A stretch of DNA of 64,000 nt from an uncultured Alphaproteobacteria bacterium (GCA_902619165.1 CACNDI010000009.1:1-64000), one strand, 5' to 3'. Positions 52,202 to 62,213 are shown, counted from the first letter of the stretch. Program-made: numbers and translations. The notes: generated from the sequence alone by a model not told the origin.

Positions 52202-53401
52202 ATGAAACCCAATCTTAAAACTTTAGTTTTTTTACTGATATTTAGCTTGCCGTCAGTTGTATTGGGCAACACGTACACTAATTGTGGAGGGGATTTTAGT
52301 GTTTTTTTAAAAGAAACAGAAAGGTATGCAACTAGTATCGGTATAAGTACTGAAGTAGTAAAAAAAACCATTAGACGAGCAAAATTTAACCCGGCCATTA
52401 TTTCACTTGATAGAAAACAAAGAAGTTTCAAATTGAGCTTCCTAGATTTCTCCAAAAGAGCAATAAATGATTACAGATTGGTAAACGGGAAAAAACAATT
52501 CAAAAAATATCTAACTGTTTTTAATAAAGCCTTAGCTATATACGGAGTGCCAAAAGAAGTGATTACGGCTTTTTGGGCTATGGAGACTGATTTTGGAGCC
52601 GTTCAGGGAGATTTCAATACTCTTAATTCCTTGGCTTCCCTGGCATTTGATTGTAGAAGACCCGAGCTCTTTCAGCCTGAATTCATTGCGGCAATGCAAT
52701 TGATTGAGCGTGGCGATATTGATTACGATACAACAGGAGCTTGGGCAGGAGAAATAGGGCAAGTTCAGATGTTACCACAGGATATCATGGAATTTGGTAT
52801 TGACGGTAACAAGGACGGCCAGATTTCTTTAAAGGAAACGCCTGAAGATGCCATTTTAACAGCAGCCAATTTGATAAACCATATGGGTTGGGCAAAGGGG
52901 GAGGCTTGGTTAGAGGAAGTGACATTACCGAAAGACTTTTATTGGGAATCAGCGGGATTTGGAAGGGGAAGAGCTCTTAAAGATTGGGAAAACTTAGGCC
53001 TAAAATTAAGAAGAGAAAAATTGAAAATAGATAAAAACCTTTATTCAACGCTCTTATTGCCCCAGGGAAGGAAAGGTCCAGCATTTCTGGCATTTAAAAA
53101 TTTTGAAGTTTATTTGAAATGGAACGATAGCTTCATCTATACCGTTACAGCTGCTCACTTAGCTAAAAGACTTGATGGAGCAAAGAAATATAAGCATAAC
53201 AACCCATCTGATATTTTAGATATTGAAGCGATGATAAAATTACAAAACGTTCTAAGATCTAAAGGGTATGATGTTGGAAAAGTAGACGGAATATTAGGTG
53301 CAAAGACTAGACAGGCTGTTAGGTCGGTTCAATTAGAATTTGGACTTCCAGCAGACAGTTGGCCAACTAAAGAGCTCCTAAGAAAGCTCCTGATAAATTA
53401 G
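52202..53401 (+). CDS. MltB-family lytic murein transglycosylase
   Basis: This exported enzyme cleaves peptidoglycan glycan strands with 1,6-anhydro product formation. An N-terminal signal peptide (LKTLVFLLIFSLPSVVLG) precedes the SLT_2 domain (about 30-320); the catalytic Glu lies in FWAMETDFG. A C-terminal peptidoglycan-binding domain (LRSKGYDVGKVDGILGAKT, split DVGKVDGILGAKT) covers about 335-397. Length is 399 aa. No lipobox is seen, so it is soluble periplasmic or loosely wall-bound. Confidence 0.9.
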   Translation: MKPNLKTLVFLLIFSLPSVVLGNTYTNCGGDFSVFLKETERYATSIGISTEVVKKTIRRAKFNPAIISLDRKQRSFKLSFLDFSKRAINDYRLVNGKKQFKKYLTVFNKALAIYGVPKEVITAFWAMETDFGAVQGDFNTLNSLASLAFDCRRPELFQPEFIAAMQLIERGDIDYDTTGAWAGEIGQVQMLPQDIMEFGIDGNKDGQISLKETPEDAILTAANLINHMGWAKGEAWLEEVTLPKDFYWESAGFGRGRALKDWENLGLKLRREKLKIDKNLYSTLLLPQGRKGPAFLAFKNFEVYLKWNDSFIYTVTAAHLAKRLDGAKKYKHNNPSDILDIEAMIKLQNVLRSKGYDVGKVDGILGAKTRQAVRSVQLEFGLPADSWPTKELLRKLLIN

Positions 53402-53448
53402 CTAAATGTTTTGAATAAAATATTTGAACCCAATATCCACAACTTTTT

Positions 53449-53824
53449 CTAAAGCTTTTTTTTGTTCATAATTACAGAGCGATGATTTTTCTCAAGGTGT
53501 TCTGTTTTTCTCATCGTTGCGGCACATCCGTAAATATGGGTCCAAAGTTTTATATTCCGGCATATATATAAAACGTTGGAATATTCCCTCTTTTTTAAGA
53601 ACTTTAATGCCCCAACCTGTTTCCTCTAATACCTCTCAATAAAGAGCACGAATGAGGGACTCATTTTCATTCGAGCCTCCTCCAGGTAATTGAAGCTCTA
53701 TACCATTCTCTTTAGTTATTTGCTCTGTTAAAATTAAGTCATTCTTTTGCAAAATAATGCCATAGGCACCAACTCTTCTGTGGTATTGAATTTTGTAATT
53801 AACTCTTTCACCAAACAGCTTCAA
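53449..53824 (-). pseudogene. Broken NUDIX hydrolase gene
   Basis: The first 62 codons encode a NUDIX N-terminus ending in LPGGGSNENESLIRALY, then TGA at 53636-53638. Translation in the same frame continues with EVLEETGW, so the stop replaces the conserved Arg of the NUDIX box and can come from a single CGA-to-TGA change. About 28 codons later, near 53546-53551, the frame is lost. Dropping one A from the run there restores a family-like KLWTHIYGCAA...HRSVIM continuation until TAG at 53449. With two lesions it is most simply a pseudogene. Its position directly upstream of hslO matches a NUDIX gene I recall beside hslO in Rhodobacterales. Confidence 0.82.
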
Positions 53825-53902
53825 CGCTTACTACTGAATTGTTGTTGTTTTCGCATGCAATATTAAATAAACATCAATAACCACTAAATAAAAACAAATT
53901 AT

Positions 53903-54796
53903 ATGAAAAACAATTTTTTAGACTCAGTTTTACCATTCCAAATTGATGATAAAAATCTAAGAGGTCGCTTTGCAAGAATAGAGAAGTTAGCTTCAGATAC
54001 AATAAGACATCATCGCTTCCCTGATAAAGTTTGTAAACTCCTATTCGAAGCACTACTACTTACTGTTTTAATAGGAGAGATGATTAAAATAAGATGGAGA
54101 CTTTCATTACAGATAAGAGGCAATGAAAGTATAAAGTTGTTGGCAACAGATTATTACGCCCCAAAGGATAAGGGAAAGTCTGCATCTATAAGAGCATATG
54201 CAGATTATGACAAACAAGCTACGCATTTAAATCTCGATACAGGATTATTCGCAATTACTATTGATCAAGGGAAAAATATGGAGCCATATCAGGGCATAAC
54301 ACCAATTATCGAAGGTAGTCTCAGTAAATCAGCCGAAAATTATTTTTTTCAGTCAGAACAAATTAAAACATTCTTTGACTTGAATATTACAAAGAAGCAC
54401 AGTGCAAAAAGTGGAAGAGATTGGATTGCCTCTGGGTTTATGTTGCAAGCATTGCCAGACGAGCATGATAACAAATATATTGATAACAAAAGTTGGGATA
54501 TTTTAAAGGAAAGAATAACTGAACAAATAAAAGATTCGATGAATGCAGAATTTAATCAATATAAATTTTTGGATAATATTTTCCAACACAGCGCATTAAC
54601 CGTATTTAAAGAGACAAAGATAAAATTTGGATGCTCTTGTAAACGAAAAACACTACTCTACACTTTATCTAAATATCCAAAAGAGCAGTTAGAAGATATG
54701 TATGATAATAAGGAAAAAATTTCTGCAAACTGTCAATTCTGTGGACGAAAATTTCAGTTTTCACTTAAACAAATTCTTGACTACTATGAAGGTTGA
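53903..54796 (+). CDS. hslO: Hsp33 redox-regulated chaperone
   Basis: This holdase is activated by oxidation of a zinc-binding cysteine cluster. The four zinc cysteines are Cys244, Cys246 (GCSCKRK), Cys277 and Cys280 (CQFC), the C-x-C ... C-x-x-C switch. GEMIKIRWRLSLQIRG near 55-70 is a typical core segment. Length is 297 aa (E. coli 292). It is followed by a NUDIX gene that overlaps its 3' end by 11 bp. Confidence 0.93.
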   Translation: MKNNFLDSVLPFQIDDKNLRGRFARIEKLASDTIRHHRFPDKVCKLLFEALLLTVLIGEMIKIRWRLSLQIRGNESIKLLATDYYAPKDKGKSASIRAYADYDKQATHLNLDTGLFAITIDQGKNMEPYQGITPIIEGSLSKSAENYFFQSEQIKTFFDLNITKKHSAKSGRDWIASGFMLQALPDEHDNKYIDNKSWDILKERITEQIKDSMNAEFNQYKFLDNIFQHSALTVFKETKIKFGCSCKRKTLLYTLSKYPKEQLEDMYDNKEKISANCQFCGRKFQFSLKQILDYYEG

Positions 54797-55421
54797 TTTT
54801 TCAAAAAAAGAAGAACTAATAGAAAAAATAAGAGGTATTATCAACCCTACTGACTATCATAATGATTTTACGAGAAAAGCGGATACCACCTTTGATCTAC
54901 ATCTTAAGCAAAACAGAATAAATATAAATTTACATCCCGCTTCAGTCTTAGTTCCATTACAATATGAGAATTCTATGTGGCAAGTTATTTTAACTCGCCG
55001 TTCAATGAATATGAAAAAGCATTCGGGACAAATTTCTTTTCCAGGAGGCAAGTTTGATGATAAAGATAAAAGTCTTGACGTTACAGCGCTAAGAGAAGCT
55101 TTTGAAGAAATCGGTTTAAGCTCGCTGAATGTATTTCTAATCGGTTCTTTACCATCACATGAAACAATAACTGGTTTTAGGATATTTCCGTTTATTGGAA
55201 TTGTAAGTGGATATGAAACCCAAATAAATAGCTCAGAGGAGGTGTCCGAAGTATTTAAAGTACCACTTGAGTTTTTATTGGATAGTAAAAGATATTCGGA
55301 GCATTCTTTTAATTGGAATGGAGAGAAAAGATCATTTTTGGCGGTCCCTTTTGGGCCGTATTATATTTGGGGTGCGACAGCAAGAATTCTTTATAATTTC
55401 TCAAAAATTTTCTCAAGTTAG
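54786..55421 (+). CDS. NUDIX hydrolase, CoA pyrophosphatase type
   Basis: This hydrolase probably cleaves CoA or its derivatives to phosphopantetheine and 3',5'-ADP. The motif HSGQISFPGGK, distinctive for NudL-type CoA pyrophosphatases, is followed by the NUDIX box GGKFDDKDKSLD ... REAFEEIGL. The frame opens at 54702, but the family N-terminus fits the ATG at 54786 (211 aa), 11 bp inside hslO. The NUDIX-cca order is as I recall in Rhodobacterales. This intact NUDIX gene is distinct from the broken one upstream. Confidence 0.87.
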   Translation: MKVDFSKKEELIEKIRGIINPTDYHNDFTRKADTTFDLHLKQNRININLHPASVLVPLQYENSMWQVILTRRSMNMKKHSGQISFPGGKFDDKDKSLDVTALREAFEEIGLSSLNVFLIGSLPSHETITGFRIFPFIGIVSGYETQINSSEEVSEVFKVPLEFLLDSKRYSEHSFNWNGEKRSFLAVPFGPYYIWGATARILYNFSKIFSS

Positions 55422-55430
55422 AGATATAAT

Positions 55431-56591
55431 ATGAAAAAAGTGAATGTAGAAAAGGTTTTCGGTTCAGAGCTAAAGGAACTTATGCGTCTACTTAGTTCAT
55501 CAGGAAAGGAATGCTATATTGTTGGAGGAGCAGTTAGGGATTTATTACTCGGGTATAAAAAATTTAAAGATATTGATCTAACCACTTCTTTAAGCGTTGA
55601 GCAACTAAAACAAATTTTTGATCAAAACCAAATAAGGTATGAAGATAGAGCACTAAAGTACGGTTGCTTGACAGTTAGAAATAAAAAAAGAAATTTCCAA
55701 ATAACATCCTTTAGGAAAGACATCCGAACTTTCGGTAGGGCGGCTGATATTGAGTTTGTTGAAAATATTGAAGAGGATGCAAAACGACGTGACTTTACTA
55801 TTAACGCTATGTATTGTTCCCATAGTGGGCAAATAATCGATCCATTAGGAAATTTAGAAGATTTGAATAAAATAAAGTTAGACTTTATAGGTGATACTGA
55901 GTTTAGAATAAAAGAAGATTATTTAAGAATATTAAGATTTTTTCGGTTTGTTGCAGTCTTAGATTTAAAAGATGAAAATGTCGCTTCAAACAAGTTACCG
56001 ATTATCAAAAAGCATATAAATGGAATAAGTGACTTAAGTTATGAAAGGGTGGCTTCAGAGATTAGAAAAATACTTCTTTCTAGGTCTCCATCTTTTGCTT
56101 TGAAGCTCATGAATAAAGTGGATCTTTATAAGAAATTGTTCGGAATTTACTCTCAATCCGCGCTCCTTAAATTAGAAAAATTGGAGAGTAGGTTTAATTT
56201 GACACCATCTTTGGTAAGGAGATTACTAGCTCTCGAGATGAAGACCTCAATCCCTCTTTTGATAAAAAAAGAAAAAAAATATTTCAAGCAATTAAACAAT
56301 CTATTGGGTCTGGACCATAATCTTGATTATTTGGGGTACAAATTGGGTGAAAAAGCCAGCATAGATTTTCTCATAATAAGAGAAGTTAAAGAAGGATTTA
56401 TCATAACGGCTAATGATATAGAGAAAATAAAAAAAGCATCTAGAAAAATTTTTCCGATAAAATTTTCAGATGTTCATCCTTTGACGAAAAACTTAAATAC
56501 AACTAAAGAAAAAATAGATCTAATGGAAACATTTTGGATAGGTTCTGGGTTCAAAGCATCCAAGGAAAAGTTGCTAAGTTTGCTGAGCTAA
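55431..56591 (+). CDS. cca: CCA tRNA nucleotidyltransferase
   Basis: This enzyme adds or repairs the 3' CCA of tRNAs. The head domain has IVGGAVRDLLLG (about 30-41) and the metal-binding DIDLTT. The RRDFTINAMY motif follows near residue 120, and LRILRFFRFV marks the neck. Length is 386 aa, the short alphaproteobacterial form without the HD domain. The stop overlaps the convergent hemF stop by 4 bp (CTAA). A poly(A) polymerase role cannot be excluded by sequence but is less likely. Confidence 0.92.
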   Translation: MKKVNVEKVFGSELKELMRLLSSSGKECYIVGGAVRDLLLGYKKFKDIDLTTSLSVEQLKQIFDQNQIRYEDRALKYGCLTVRNKKRNFQITSFRKDIRTFGRAADIEFVENIEEDAKRRDFTINAMYCSHSGQIIDPLGNLEDLNKIKLDFIGDTEFRIKEDYLRILRFFRFVAVLDLKDENVASNKLPIIKKHINGISDLSYERVASEIRKILLSRSPSFALKLMNKVDLYKKLFGIYSQSALLKLEKLESRFNLTPSLVRRLLALEMKTSIPLLIKKEKKYFKQLNNLLGLDHNLDYLGYKLGEKASIDFLIIREVKEGFIITANDIEKIKKASRKIFPIKFSDVHPLTKNLNTTKEKIDLMETFWIGSGFKASKEKLLSLLS

Positions 56592-57481
56592 ACCCACTCT
56601 GCTGTCGGAGGTAAGCTCATTAATACCGCATCTATATTGTGTCCTGTCTGTAAGCCAAACTTTGTGCCTCTGTCGTAAACTAAGTTAAATTCAGCGTAAA
56701 GGCCCCTCTTTTGTTCTTGAATTTTCTTATCCTGTGGTGTCCAGTCTTTCAAATAGTGTTTTTTTACTATTGGTATATAAGCTTCAAGAAATGCTTCTCC
56801 AACATCTCTAGTGAAAGAAAAATCCTTTTCCCAGTCACCAGTGCAGAGATCATCAAAAAATATTCCGCCTACTCCTCTTGCAACTTTTCTATGTGGTATG
56901 AAAAAATATTTATCAGCCCATTCCTTAAACTTTTTGTAGTAACTCTGATTATGCTTATCACATTTCTTTTTCAGAGTTTGATGAAAGAAATTTGTGTCAT
57001 CGTCATTTTCAATTGAAGGATTCAAGTCGGTACCTCCTCCAAACCACCACGCATGAGGTGTCCAAAACATTCTTGTATTAAGGTGTATGGCAGGTGTATG
57101 AGGATTTCGCATATGCGCTACGAGGCTGATTCCTGAGGCCCAAAATCTGGGATCATCTTTGAGCTCGGGGATAGCTTTTCTAGCTGTTATACTCTTTTGT
57201 GCTTCTGGTGCAAGGTTTCCATATACTGCAGAAACATTTACGCCTACTTTCTCAAATATTCTACCACCCTTAAGCGTTGCCATGACGCCCCCACCGCCAT
57301 CTTTTTTGTCGTCTGTTTCTCTTATTGTACTCTTTCTCTCAAATTTTTTTGCTGCCGCATCACTCTTGGGAGCCAACTTTAAGTGATCTTCTTCTAATAT
57401 TTCAAACTCTTCGCAAATTTTATCTCTTAAATTTTTGAACCAATTTTCTGCCTGATCTTTTTGTTGCTGACCTATCATCAT
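56588..57481 (-). CDS. hemF: Oxygen-dependent coproporphyrinogen III oxidase
   Basis: This enzyme converts coproporphyrinogen III to protoporphyrinogen IX using oxygen. The signatures GGGVMATLKGGRIFEKVGVN (split GGGVMATLKGG, FEKVGVN), MRNPHTPAIHLN and WWFGGGTDLNP are clear, and GVGGIFFDDL with NLVYDRGTKFGLQTG (split) follow. Length is 297 aa (E. coli 299). Two tandem ATG codons begin the gene (57481, 57478). It is divergent from tlyA across 70 bp. Confidence 0.95.
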   Translation of the reverse strand: MMIGQQQKDQAENWFKNLRDKICEEFEILEEDHLKLAPKSDAAAKKFERKSTIRETDDKKDGGGGVMATLKGGRIFEKVGVNVSAVYGNLAPEAQKSITARKAIPELKDDPRFWASGISLVAHMRNPHTPAIHLNTRMFWTPHAWWFGGGTDLNPSIENDDDTNFFHQTLKKKCDKHNQSYYKKFKEWADKYFFIPHRKVARGVGGIFFDDLCTGDWEKDFSFTRDVGEAFLEAYIPIVKKHYLKDWTPQDKKIQEQKRGLYAEFNLVYDRGTKFGLQTGHNIDAVLMSLPPTAEWV

Positions 57482-57551
57482 ATTCCCAAATTTTTTAATC
57501 TTTATAAGACAATGCTATTAATAAGATAGCATACGAAGTACTTTTAGATAA

Positions 57552-58277
57552 ATGAAAATAAGATTAGATCAACATATTATGGAATTGGGTCTGGCAGGGT
57601 CAAGAAATAGGGCCCAGGAGCTGATAAAGGAAGGATTTGTTTTACTAAATGGAAAAATATGTAACAAACCTGCAAAAGAAATAACAACAGGATCAAGCGT
57701 TTCTATAGTTGAACAACAGCAGTGGGTAAGTCGAGCAGGAAAAAAATTGTTTGAAGCTCTAAAAAGTTTTGAGGTGAAGGTTGATGGGAAAACGGCCTTG
57801 GATGTAGGCTCGTCTACGGGAGGCTTTACACAAGTTCTGCTTTATGAGGGAGCAGAAAAAATTACATCAGTTGACGTTGGAACAGATCAGCTTCATTCAA
57901 GTCTAAGAAGTGATGCACGGATTTCTTTATTAGAACAAACGGATATAAGAGACATTTCATCAAGACTAAAAGATTCCTTTGACCTAGTTGTTGTAGATGT
58001 TGCCTTCATTTCATTATCAAAAATTATTAAAGATATAGAATTTGTCGCAAAAAAAGAGGGGGATATCATTTTATTATATAAACCTCAATTCGAAGTTGGA
58101 AAACAGAATATTTCAAAAAATGGTGTAGTAAAAAAGGAGACAGATACTCAGAAAATACTTGGTCATTTCCTTAAATCCTTGGAAAAGAGTAGCTTATATT
58201 TTGTAAAGTGCAGAAAAGCGTATATCACTGGAAAAAAAGGCAATCAGGAAATTTTCGTACATCTAAAAAAGTGCTGA
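57552..58277 (+). CDS. tlyA: TlyA-family rRNA 2'-O-methyltransferase
   Basis: This combines an S4 RNA-binding domain (residues 1-60, RLDQHIMELGLAGSRNRAQELI split as RLDQHIMEL and GSRNRAQELI) with an FtsJ-like SAM domain (LDVGSSTGGFTQ near residue 81). TlyA proteins 2'-O-methylate cytidines in rRNA and were first described as haemolysins. Length is 241 aa. It lies 3 bp from the convergent aroC stop. The target cytidine is inferred from the family. Confidence 0.9.
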   Translation: MKIRLDQHIMELGLAGSRNRAQELIKEGFVLLNGKICNKPAKEITTGSSVSIVEQQQWVSRAGKKLFEALKSFEVKVDGKTALDVGSSTGGFTQVLLYEGAEKITSVDVGTDQLHSSLRSDARISLLEQTDIRDISSRLKDSFDLVVVDVAFISLSKIIKDIEFVAKKEGDIILLYKPQFEVGKQNISKNGVVKKETDTQKILGHFLKSLEKSSLYFVKCRKAYITGKKGNQEIFVHLKKC

Positions 58278-58280
58278 TTG

Positions 58281-59381
58281 CTATAATATAGTGCCAGAAT
58301 TGGGCCCAATTTGGCCCCTATGTAGTAAAAAATGATCCAAAATAATACAAGCTACCATAGCTTCTCCTACTGGCACTGCTCTTATTCCTACACACGGGTC
58401 ATGCCTTCCTTTTGTCGAAACTGTGGTTGAAGATCCTGATTTTGTAATTGACTTTCTCTCGCTTAAAATTGATGACGTCGGCTTGACAGCAAATCTTGTA
58501 ACAATATCCTGACCCGAAGTTATACCACCCAAAACACCTCCGGCATTATTGGATGTAAAAGAGATTTTTTCGTCCTCCAAAAAGATTTCATCAGCATTCT
58601 CTATTCCTTCAATCTCAGCAGCTTGCATACCAATGCCTATCTCAACACCTTTCACAGCATTTATGGACATCAGACCACTTGCTAGATCTGAATCCATCTT
58701 TGCGTATAAGGGCGCTCCCAGCCCTGCGGGTACGCCCTTGGCAATGATTTCAATCATTGCACCAACAGAATTACCACTTTTACGAAGTTCTTTTATATAT
58801 TTCTCCCAATTTGGAACCATAGTGTTGTCAGGACACCAAAAGTCATTTTCTTGAATTGTAGTTTCAGAAAAATTTTCTCTATCAATTTCCAATTTTCCAA
58901 TTCGGATCAGATAGCCTGTTATCTCTATGTCTGGAGCGATATCTGCTAGTATCTTTCTAGCTATTCCTCCAGCCGCTACTCTGGATGCTGTTTCTCTCGC
59001 TGAAGATCTTCCGCCTCCTCTATAGTCTCTTATTCCATATTTAAGGTGATATGTAAGGTCTGCGTGACCTGGTCTAAATGTATTTGCAATTTCACTATAG
59101 TCTTTTGATCTTTGATCTTGATTTTCAATGAATAGTTGAATTGGCGTGCCTGTGGTTACGCCTTCAAATGTTCCTGAGAGTATCTTAACCTTATCTAATT
59201 CTTTTCTTTGGGTCGTATATTTGCTTTGGCCCGGCCTTCTTCTGTCTAACCAAGGTTGTATATCGGCTTCACTAAGTTCTACGCCGGGCGGGCACCCATC
59301 AATTGTTGCTCCAATTGCACTCCCATGGCTTTCCCCCCATGTAGTTACTTTAAACAAGTGGCCAAATGAATTAATAGACAT
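58281..59381 (-). CDS. aroC: Chorismate synthase
   Basis: This FMN-dependent enzyme makes chorismate from EPSP, the last common step to aromatic amino acids. The N-terminal [18 protein letters not shown] (split [15 protein letters not shown]) and [16 protein letters not shown] motifs are diagnostic, as is [18 protein letters not shown] (split [15 protein letters not shown]). The ATG at 59381 (MSINSFG) gives the usual N-terminus and 366 aa; a TTG three codons earlier (59390) is possible. It follows petC on the same strand after a 77 bp gap without a visible terminator. Confidence 0.95.
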   Translation of the reverse strand: MSINSFGHLFKVTTWGESHGSAIGATIDGCPPGVELSEADIQPWLDRRRPGQSKYTTQRKELDKVKILSGTFEGVTTGTPIQLFIENQDQRSKDYSEIANTFRPGHADLTYHLKYGIRDYRGGGRSSARETASRVAAGGIARKILADIAPDIEITGYLIRIGKLEIDRENFSETTIQENDFWCPDNTMVPNWEKYIKELRKSGNSVGAMIEIIAKGVPAGLGAPLYAKMDSDLASGLMSINAVKGVEIGIGMQAAEIEGIENADEIFLEDEKISFTSNNAGGVLGGITSGQDIVTRFAVKPTSSILSERKSITKSGSSTTVSTKGRHDPCVGIRAVPVGEAMVACIILDHFLLHRGQIGPNSGTIL

Positions 59382-59458
59382 TTCCAACAATCTTTCAATT
59401 TAGATTTTTGTCAGTAAATAAATCAATAATAGATGAAAAAAGCTTGCTGCCTACTAAA

Positions 59459-60217
59459 TTAAACTTTTTTGTACTTGTGTGGTGCCCAAAGCTTTTTATT
59501 CGTAAAATATAATAATACGGAAAGAAGCAATAGGAGTAGTACAGCCCTAAAGCCCGTTTCCTTCCTCACGTTCAACTTCGGCTCTGCAGCCCACATTAAA
59601 AATGCCGCTACATCTTCAGCTTCTTGCTGGATAGTAGCCTCAGTCCCATCCATATATTCTACATCGTCACCCCATAGAGGCTGAGACATAGCAATCCATC
59701 CACCAGGATACAATTTGTTGCCATATAAAACAGAGCCTGCTTGCTCTTTTTCTTCTTCGGTATAACTTTTCAGGAGCGAAACAATATACTCCGCCCCTCC
59801 CACGCGCGCTTTAGCCATAAGACTTAAATTGGGAGCGTTTTCTACCATTGATCCGCTAAAGTAATCAGAAGGTACCGCGCTTCTATCGTCATCAATGTCA
59901 GGGTCATAAATATCAAACTGAGCAGCATACGCTTTAACTTGCTCAGGAGGTAGTTCAGGTCCACCTTTATCACCAAGATTACGATATGCTACGTGTGTCA
60001 GTCCATGACACCCTGCGCATACCTCAGTGAAGACTTGAAGCCCACGCTGTAATTGCTTTTTATCATATGTCCCAAACACTCCTTCAAATGAAAAATCTAC
60101 GTTATCTATCTTTCCAACTGGTCCAGCGGAATAGGCCTGACCTATAAAGATTAGCTGAGCTACTAGGACAAAGTTACAAATAACACCCTTTATGAAAGTC
60201 TTATTCTGCAGGTTCAT
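59459..60217 (-). CDS. petC: Cytochrome c1 of the bc1 complex
   Basis: This is the membrane-anchored c-type haem subunit that passes electrons from the Rieske protein to cytochrome c. After a signal peptide ending in AYSAG, the haem site is CAGCH near residue 66; the axial Met is in IAMSQPLWG, and a C-terminal membrane anchor is followed by NKKLWAPHK. The frame opens at 60253, but GGAGG at 60223-60227 is 5 bp before the ATG at 60217, which begins the signal peptide (252 aa). This site lies inside petB, and the genes overlap by 17 bp. Confidence 0.94.
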   Translation of the reverse strand: MNLQNKTFIKGVICNFVLVAQLIFIGQAYSAGPVGKIDNVDFSFEGVFGTYDKKQLQRGLQVFTEVCAGCHGLTHVAYRNLGDKGGPELPPEQVKAYAAQFDIYDPDIDDDRSAVPSDYFSGSMVENAPNLSLMAKARVGGAEYIVSLLKSYTEEEKEQAGSVLYGNKLYPGGWIAMSQPLWGDDVEYMDGTEATIQQEAEDVAAFLMWAAEPKLNVRKETGFRAVLLLLLLSVLLYFTNKKLWAPHKYKKV

Positions 60218-61556
60218 ACACACCTCCGTTGGTCGAACTTTCCTTTGTTTCACTTTTTACCAATTTCTTATTCCAATCTTCCTCAATTGTTTTGGGCTGC
60301 TCATCTGGGGTTTCGGTGACCCCTAGCAGGGGAAGTATTATTAAAAAGTAGGCAAACCAATAACTGGATCCGATAAGTGATATTGTAGAATAGGGTTGTT
60401 CTGCGGGTTTAGCGCCTACCCAGGTCAAAACGAAAAAATCTAAAACTAATAACGCAAACCACCACTTAAATTGAGGTCGATATCTTCCGGACCGAACAGA
60501 AGATGTGTCAAGCCATGGAGCAAGTGCCATCACTGCAATTGCACCAAACATAGCGAGAACTCCAAAAAATTTTGCGTCGATTATTCCCCCTGATATGAAG
60601 GAAGTGAATTGAACGATCCACACATCAGCAGTGAAAGCGCGAAGAATTGCATAGAAAGGCAAAAAATACCACTCCGGAACAATGTGGGCTGGAGTTACAA
60701 GAGGATCAGCTTCAATGTAGTTATCTGGGTGCCCAAGATAATTTGGAATAAATCCCACGATAGCAGCAAAGATTGCCAAGATAATCGCAAGTGCAACAAG
60801 ATCTTTCATCACGAAATAAGGAAAAAATGGAAGTGTGTCTTTCTCTGCTTCTGCTTTGGATCCGCGCCTAACTTCTACGCCGGTTGGGTTATTATTTCCA
60901 GTAGTATGAAAAGCCCATATGTGTGTGGCAACTAACCCAAGAATAACAAATGGTAGCAAGTAATGTAGACTGAAAAATCGAGTTAACGTGGCATTATCTA
61001 CTGCTGGACCTCCTAGAAGCCACGTCTGAAGTGACTCCCCTACGAACGGAATAGCTCCAAACAAACCGGTAATAACTGTAGCCCCCCAAAAAGACATTTG
61101 ACCCCAAGGAAGCACATAACCCATAAAGGCTGTTGCCATCATCGCCAGATAAATTAACATGCCTATTATCCAAGTTACTTCCCGAGGTTCTTTGTAAGAA
61201 CCATAATATAAACCCCTAAAGATATGCATGTATACGGCTATAAAAAACAGAGAAGCACCATTAGCGTGAATGTACCTAATGGCCCAACCACCATTCACAT
61301 CACGCATTATATGCTCAACACTGTCAAAGGCGTGATCTACATGAGGCGTGTAGTGCATTACCAGGATAATACCGGTGATTATTTGAAGGACGAGACAAAA
61401 AGTTAGAACTATCCCCCATATCCACATCCAGTTCAAATTCTTTGGAGTCGGAATCATTAAGGTGTCATATACAAGTCTCCCAATAGGTAGTCTCTTATCT
61501 AACCAAGTTTCAAATCCTTTTTTTGGTTCATATTTATCGTGTGGTATGCCGCCCAT
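60201..61556 (-). CDS. petB: Cytochrome b of the bc1 complex
   Basis: This is the eight-helix, two-haem subunit where quinol is oxidised and quinone reduced. The [14 protein letters not shown] segment, the [13 protein letters not shown] motif of the Qo site and the paired haem His residues (in [17 protein letters not shown] and [15 protein letters not shown]) are present. Length is 451 aa, slightly above Rhodobacter values because of a charged C-terminal tail. It lies 18 bp after petA. The start has AAAGGAAAG upstream. Confidence 0.96.
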   Translation of the reverse strand: MGGIPHDKYEPKKGFETWLDKRLPIGRLVYDTLMIPTPKNLNWMWIWGIVLTFCLVLQIITGIILVMHYTPHVDHAFDSVEHIMRDVNGGWAIRYIHANGASLFFIAVYMHIFRGLYYGSYKEPREVTWIIGMLIYLAMMATAFMGYVLPWGQMSFWGATVITGLFGAIPFVGESLQTWLLGGPAVDNATLTRFFSLHYLLPFVILGLVATHIWAFHTTGNNNPTGVEVRRGSKAEAEKDTLPFFPYFVMKDLVALAIILAIFAAIVGFIPNYLGHPDNYIEADPLVTPAHIVPEWYFLPFYAILRAFTADVWIVQFTSFISGGIIDAKFFGVLAMFGAIAVMALAPWLDTSSVRSGRYRPQFKWWFALLVLDFFVLTWVGAKPAEQPYSTISLIGSSYWFAYFLIILPLLGVTETPDEQPKTIEEDWNKKLVKSETKESSTNGGVYEPAE

Positions 61557-61574
61557 TTTTCTTTCCTTTGTCTC

Positions 61575-62135
61575 TTAACCTAGTTTCAATATTCCGCCAT
61601 CGGACAACGATGCAACAGGGATGGGTAAATTTGTGGGTGCCGGTCCTCTTCTAATCCTACCAGCTGTGTCGTAATGAGATCCATGACAGGGGCAAAACCA
61701 TCCTCCAAAATCTCCTGCATCACCAAGTGGGACGCAACCCAGATGCGTGCATACTCCCATCATCACCAGCCATTCGCCGTTTTCATCAAGTGTCCTGAAC
61801 TTATCCGATGCATCACCGTCTTTAAGATTAGCGTTTTGTGCGCTTTTATCAGGCAAATCCTCCAAGTTTACCTCTCTTGCAGCAGAAATTTCTTCTTCTG
61901 TACGCCTTCTGATAAAAACGGGTTTTCCCAACCATTTTACTGTCAACTGTGATCCTGGCTCTAAATCATTTACATCTACTTCTATAGATGAGAGGGCCGC
62001 TACGTCAGCTGAAGGATTCATTTGGTTGATTAGAGGCCACGTAGCTGCTCCGACCGTGATTGCCCCAACGGCAGCGGTTGAAATATAAAGAAAATCACGC
62101 CTATTTCCTTTTTTATTCTCTTTGTTGTCTTCCAT
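61575..62135 (-). CDS. petA: Rieske iron-sulfur protein of the bc1 complex
   Basis: This [2Fe-2S] subunit takes the first electron from quinol. Cluster ligands are in CTHLGC and CPCHGS, and the protein has the twin-arginine signal [14 protein letters not shown] that anchors it in the membrane. The frame opens at a TTG at 62150, but the ATG at 62135 has GGA 8 bp upstream and is the natural start (186 aa). It is the first gene of petABC. A good promoter (62171-62199) and an adjoining dyad lie upstream. Confidence 0.96.
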   Translation of the reverse strand: MEDNKENKKGNRRDFLYISTAAVGAITVGAATWPLINQMNPSADVAALSSIEVDVNDLEPGSQLTVKWLGKPVFIRRRTEEEISAAREVNLEDLPDKSAQNANLKDGDASDKFRTLDENGEWLVMMGVCTHLGCVPLGDAGDFGGWFCPCHGSHYDTAGRIRRGPAPTNLPIPVASLSDGGILKLG

Positions 62136-62170
62136 GTAATTTCCGTTCAATTTCCCAGTATTCCATAGAG

Positions 62171-62199
62171 CTTATATATCGTAATTTAATATTTTTCAA
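62171..62199 (-). promoter_or_regulatory. Candidate petABC promoter
   Basis: On the minus strand TTGAAA (62194-62199, 5 of 6) and TATAAG (62171-62176, 5 of 6) are separated by exactly 17 bp. The predicted start is near 62164, about 29 bases before the petA ATG. The -35 box overlaps the dyad at 62197-62213. Confidence 0.6.
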
Positions 62200-62213
62200 T
62201 AGATTGTCTATTG
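62197..62213. promoter_or_regulatory. Inverted-repeat operator candidate in the petA-trmL gap
   Basis: CAATAGA-TTG-TCTATTG is a perfect 7 bp inverted repeat with a 3 bp centre. It touches the -35 box of the petABC promoter and lies upstream of trmL, so a dimeric regulator bound here could act on either. It does not look like the GC-rich sites described for RegA. The regulator is unknown. Confidence 0.45.

Noticed and set aside
53636-53824. 62-codon ORF as an intact small gene, or TGA as a selenocysteine codon
   Set aside because: The NUDIX family continues in frame past the TGA and then needs a frameshift to go on, so it is a broken longer gene. The TGA stands at the NUDIX Arg, not at a Cys position, and no stem-loop of SECIS type was noticed.
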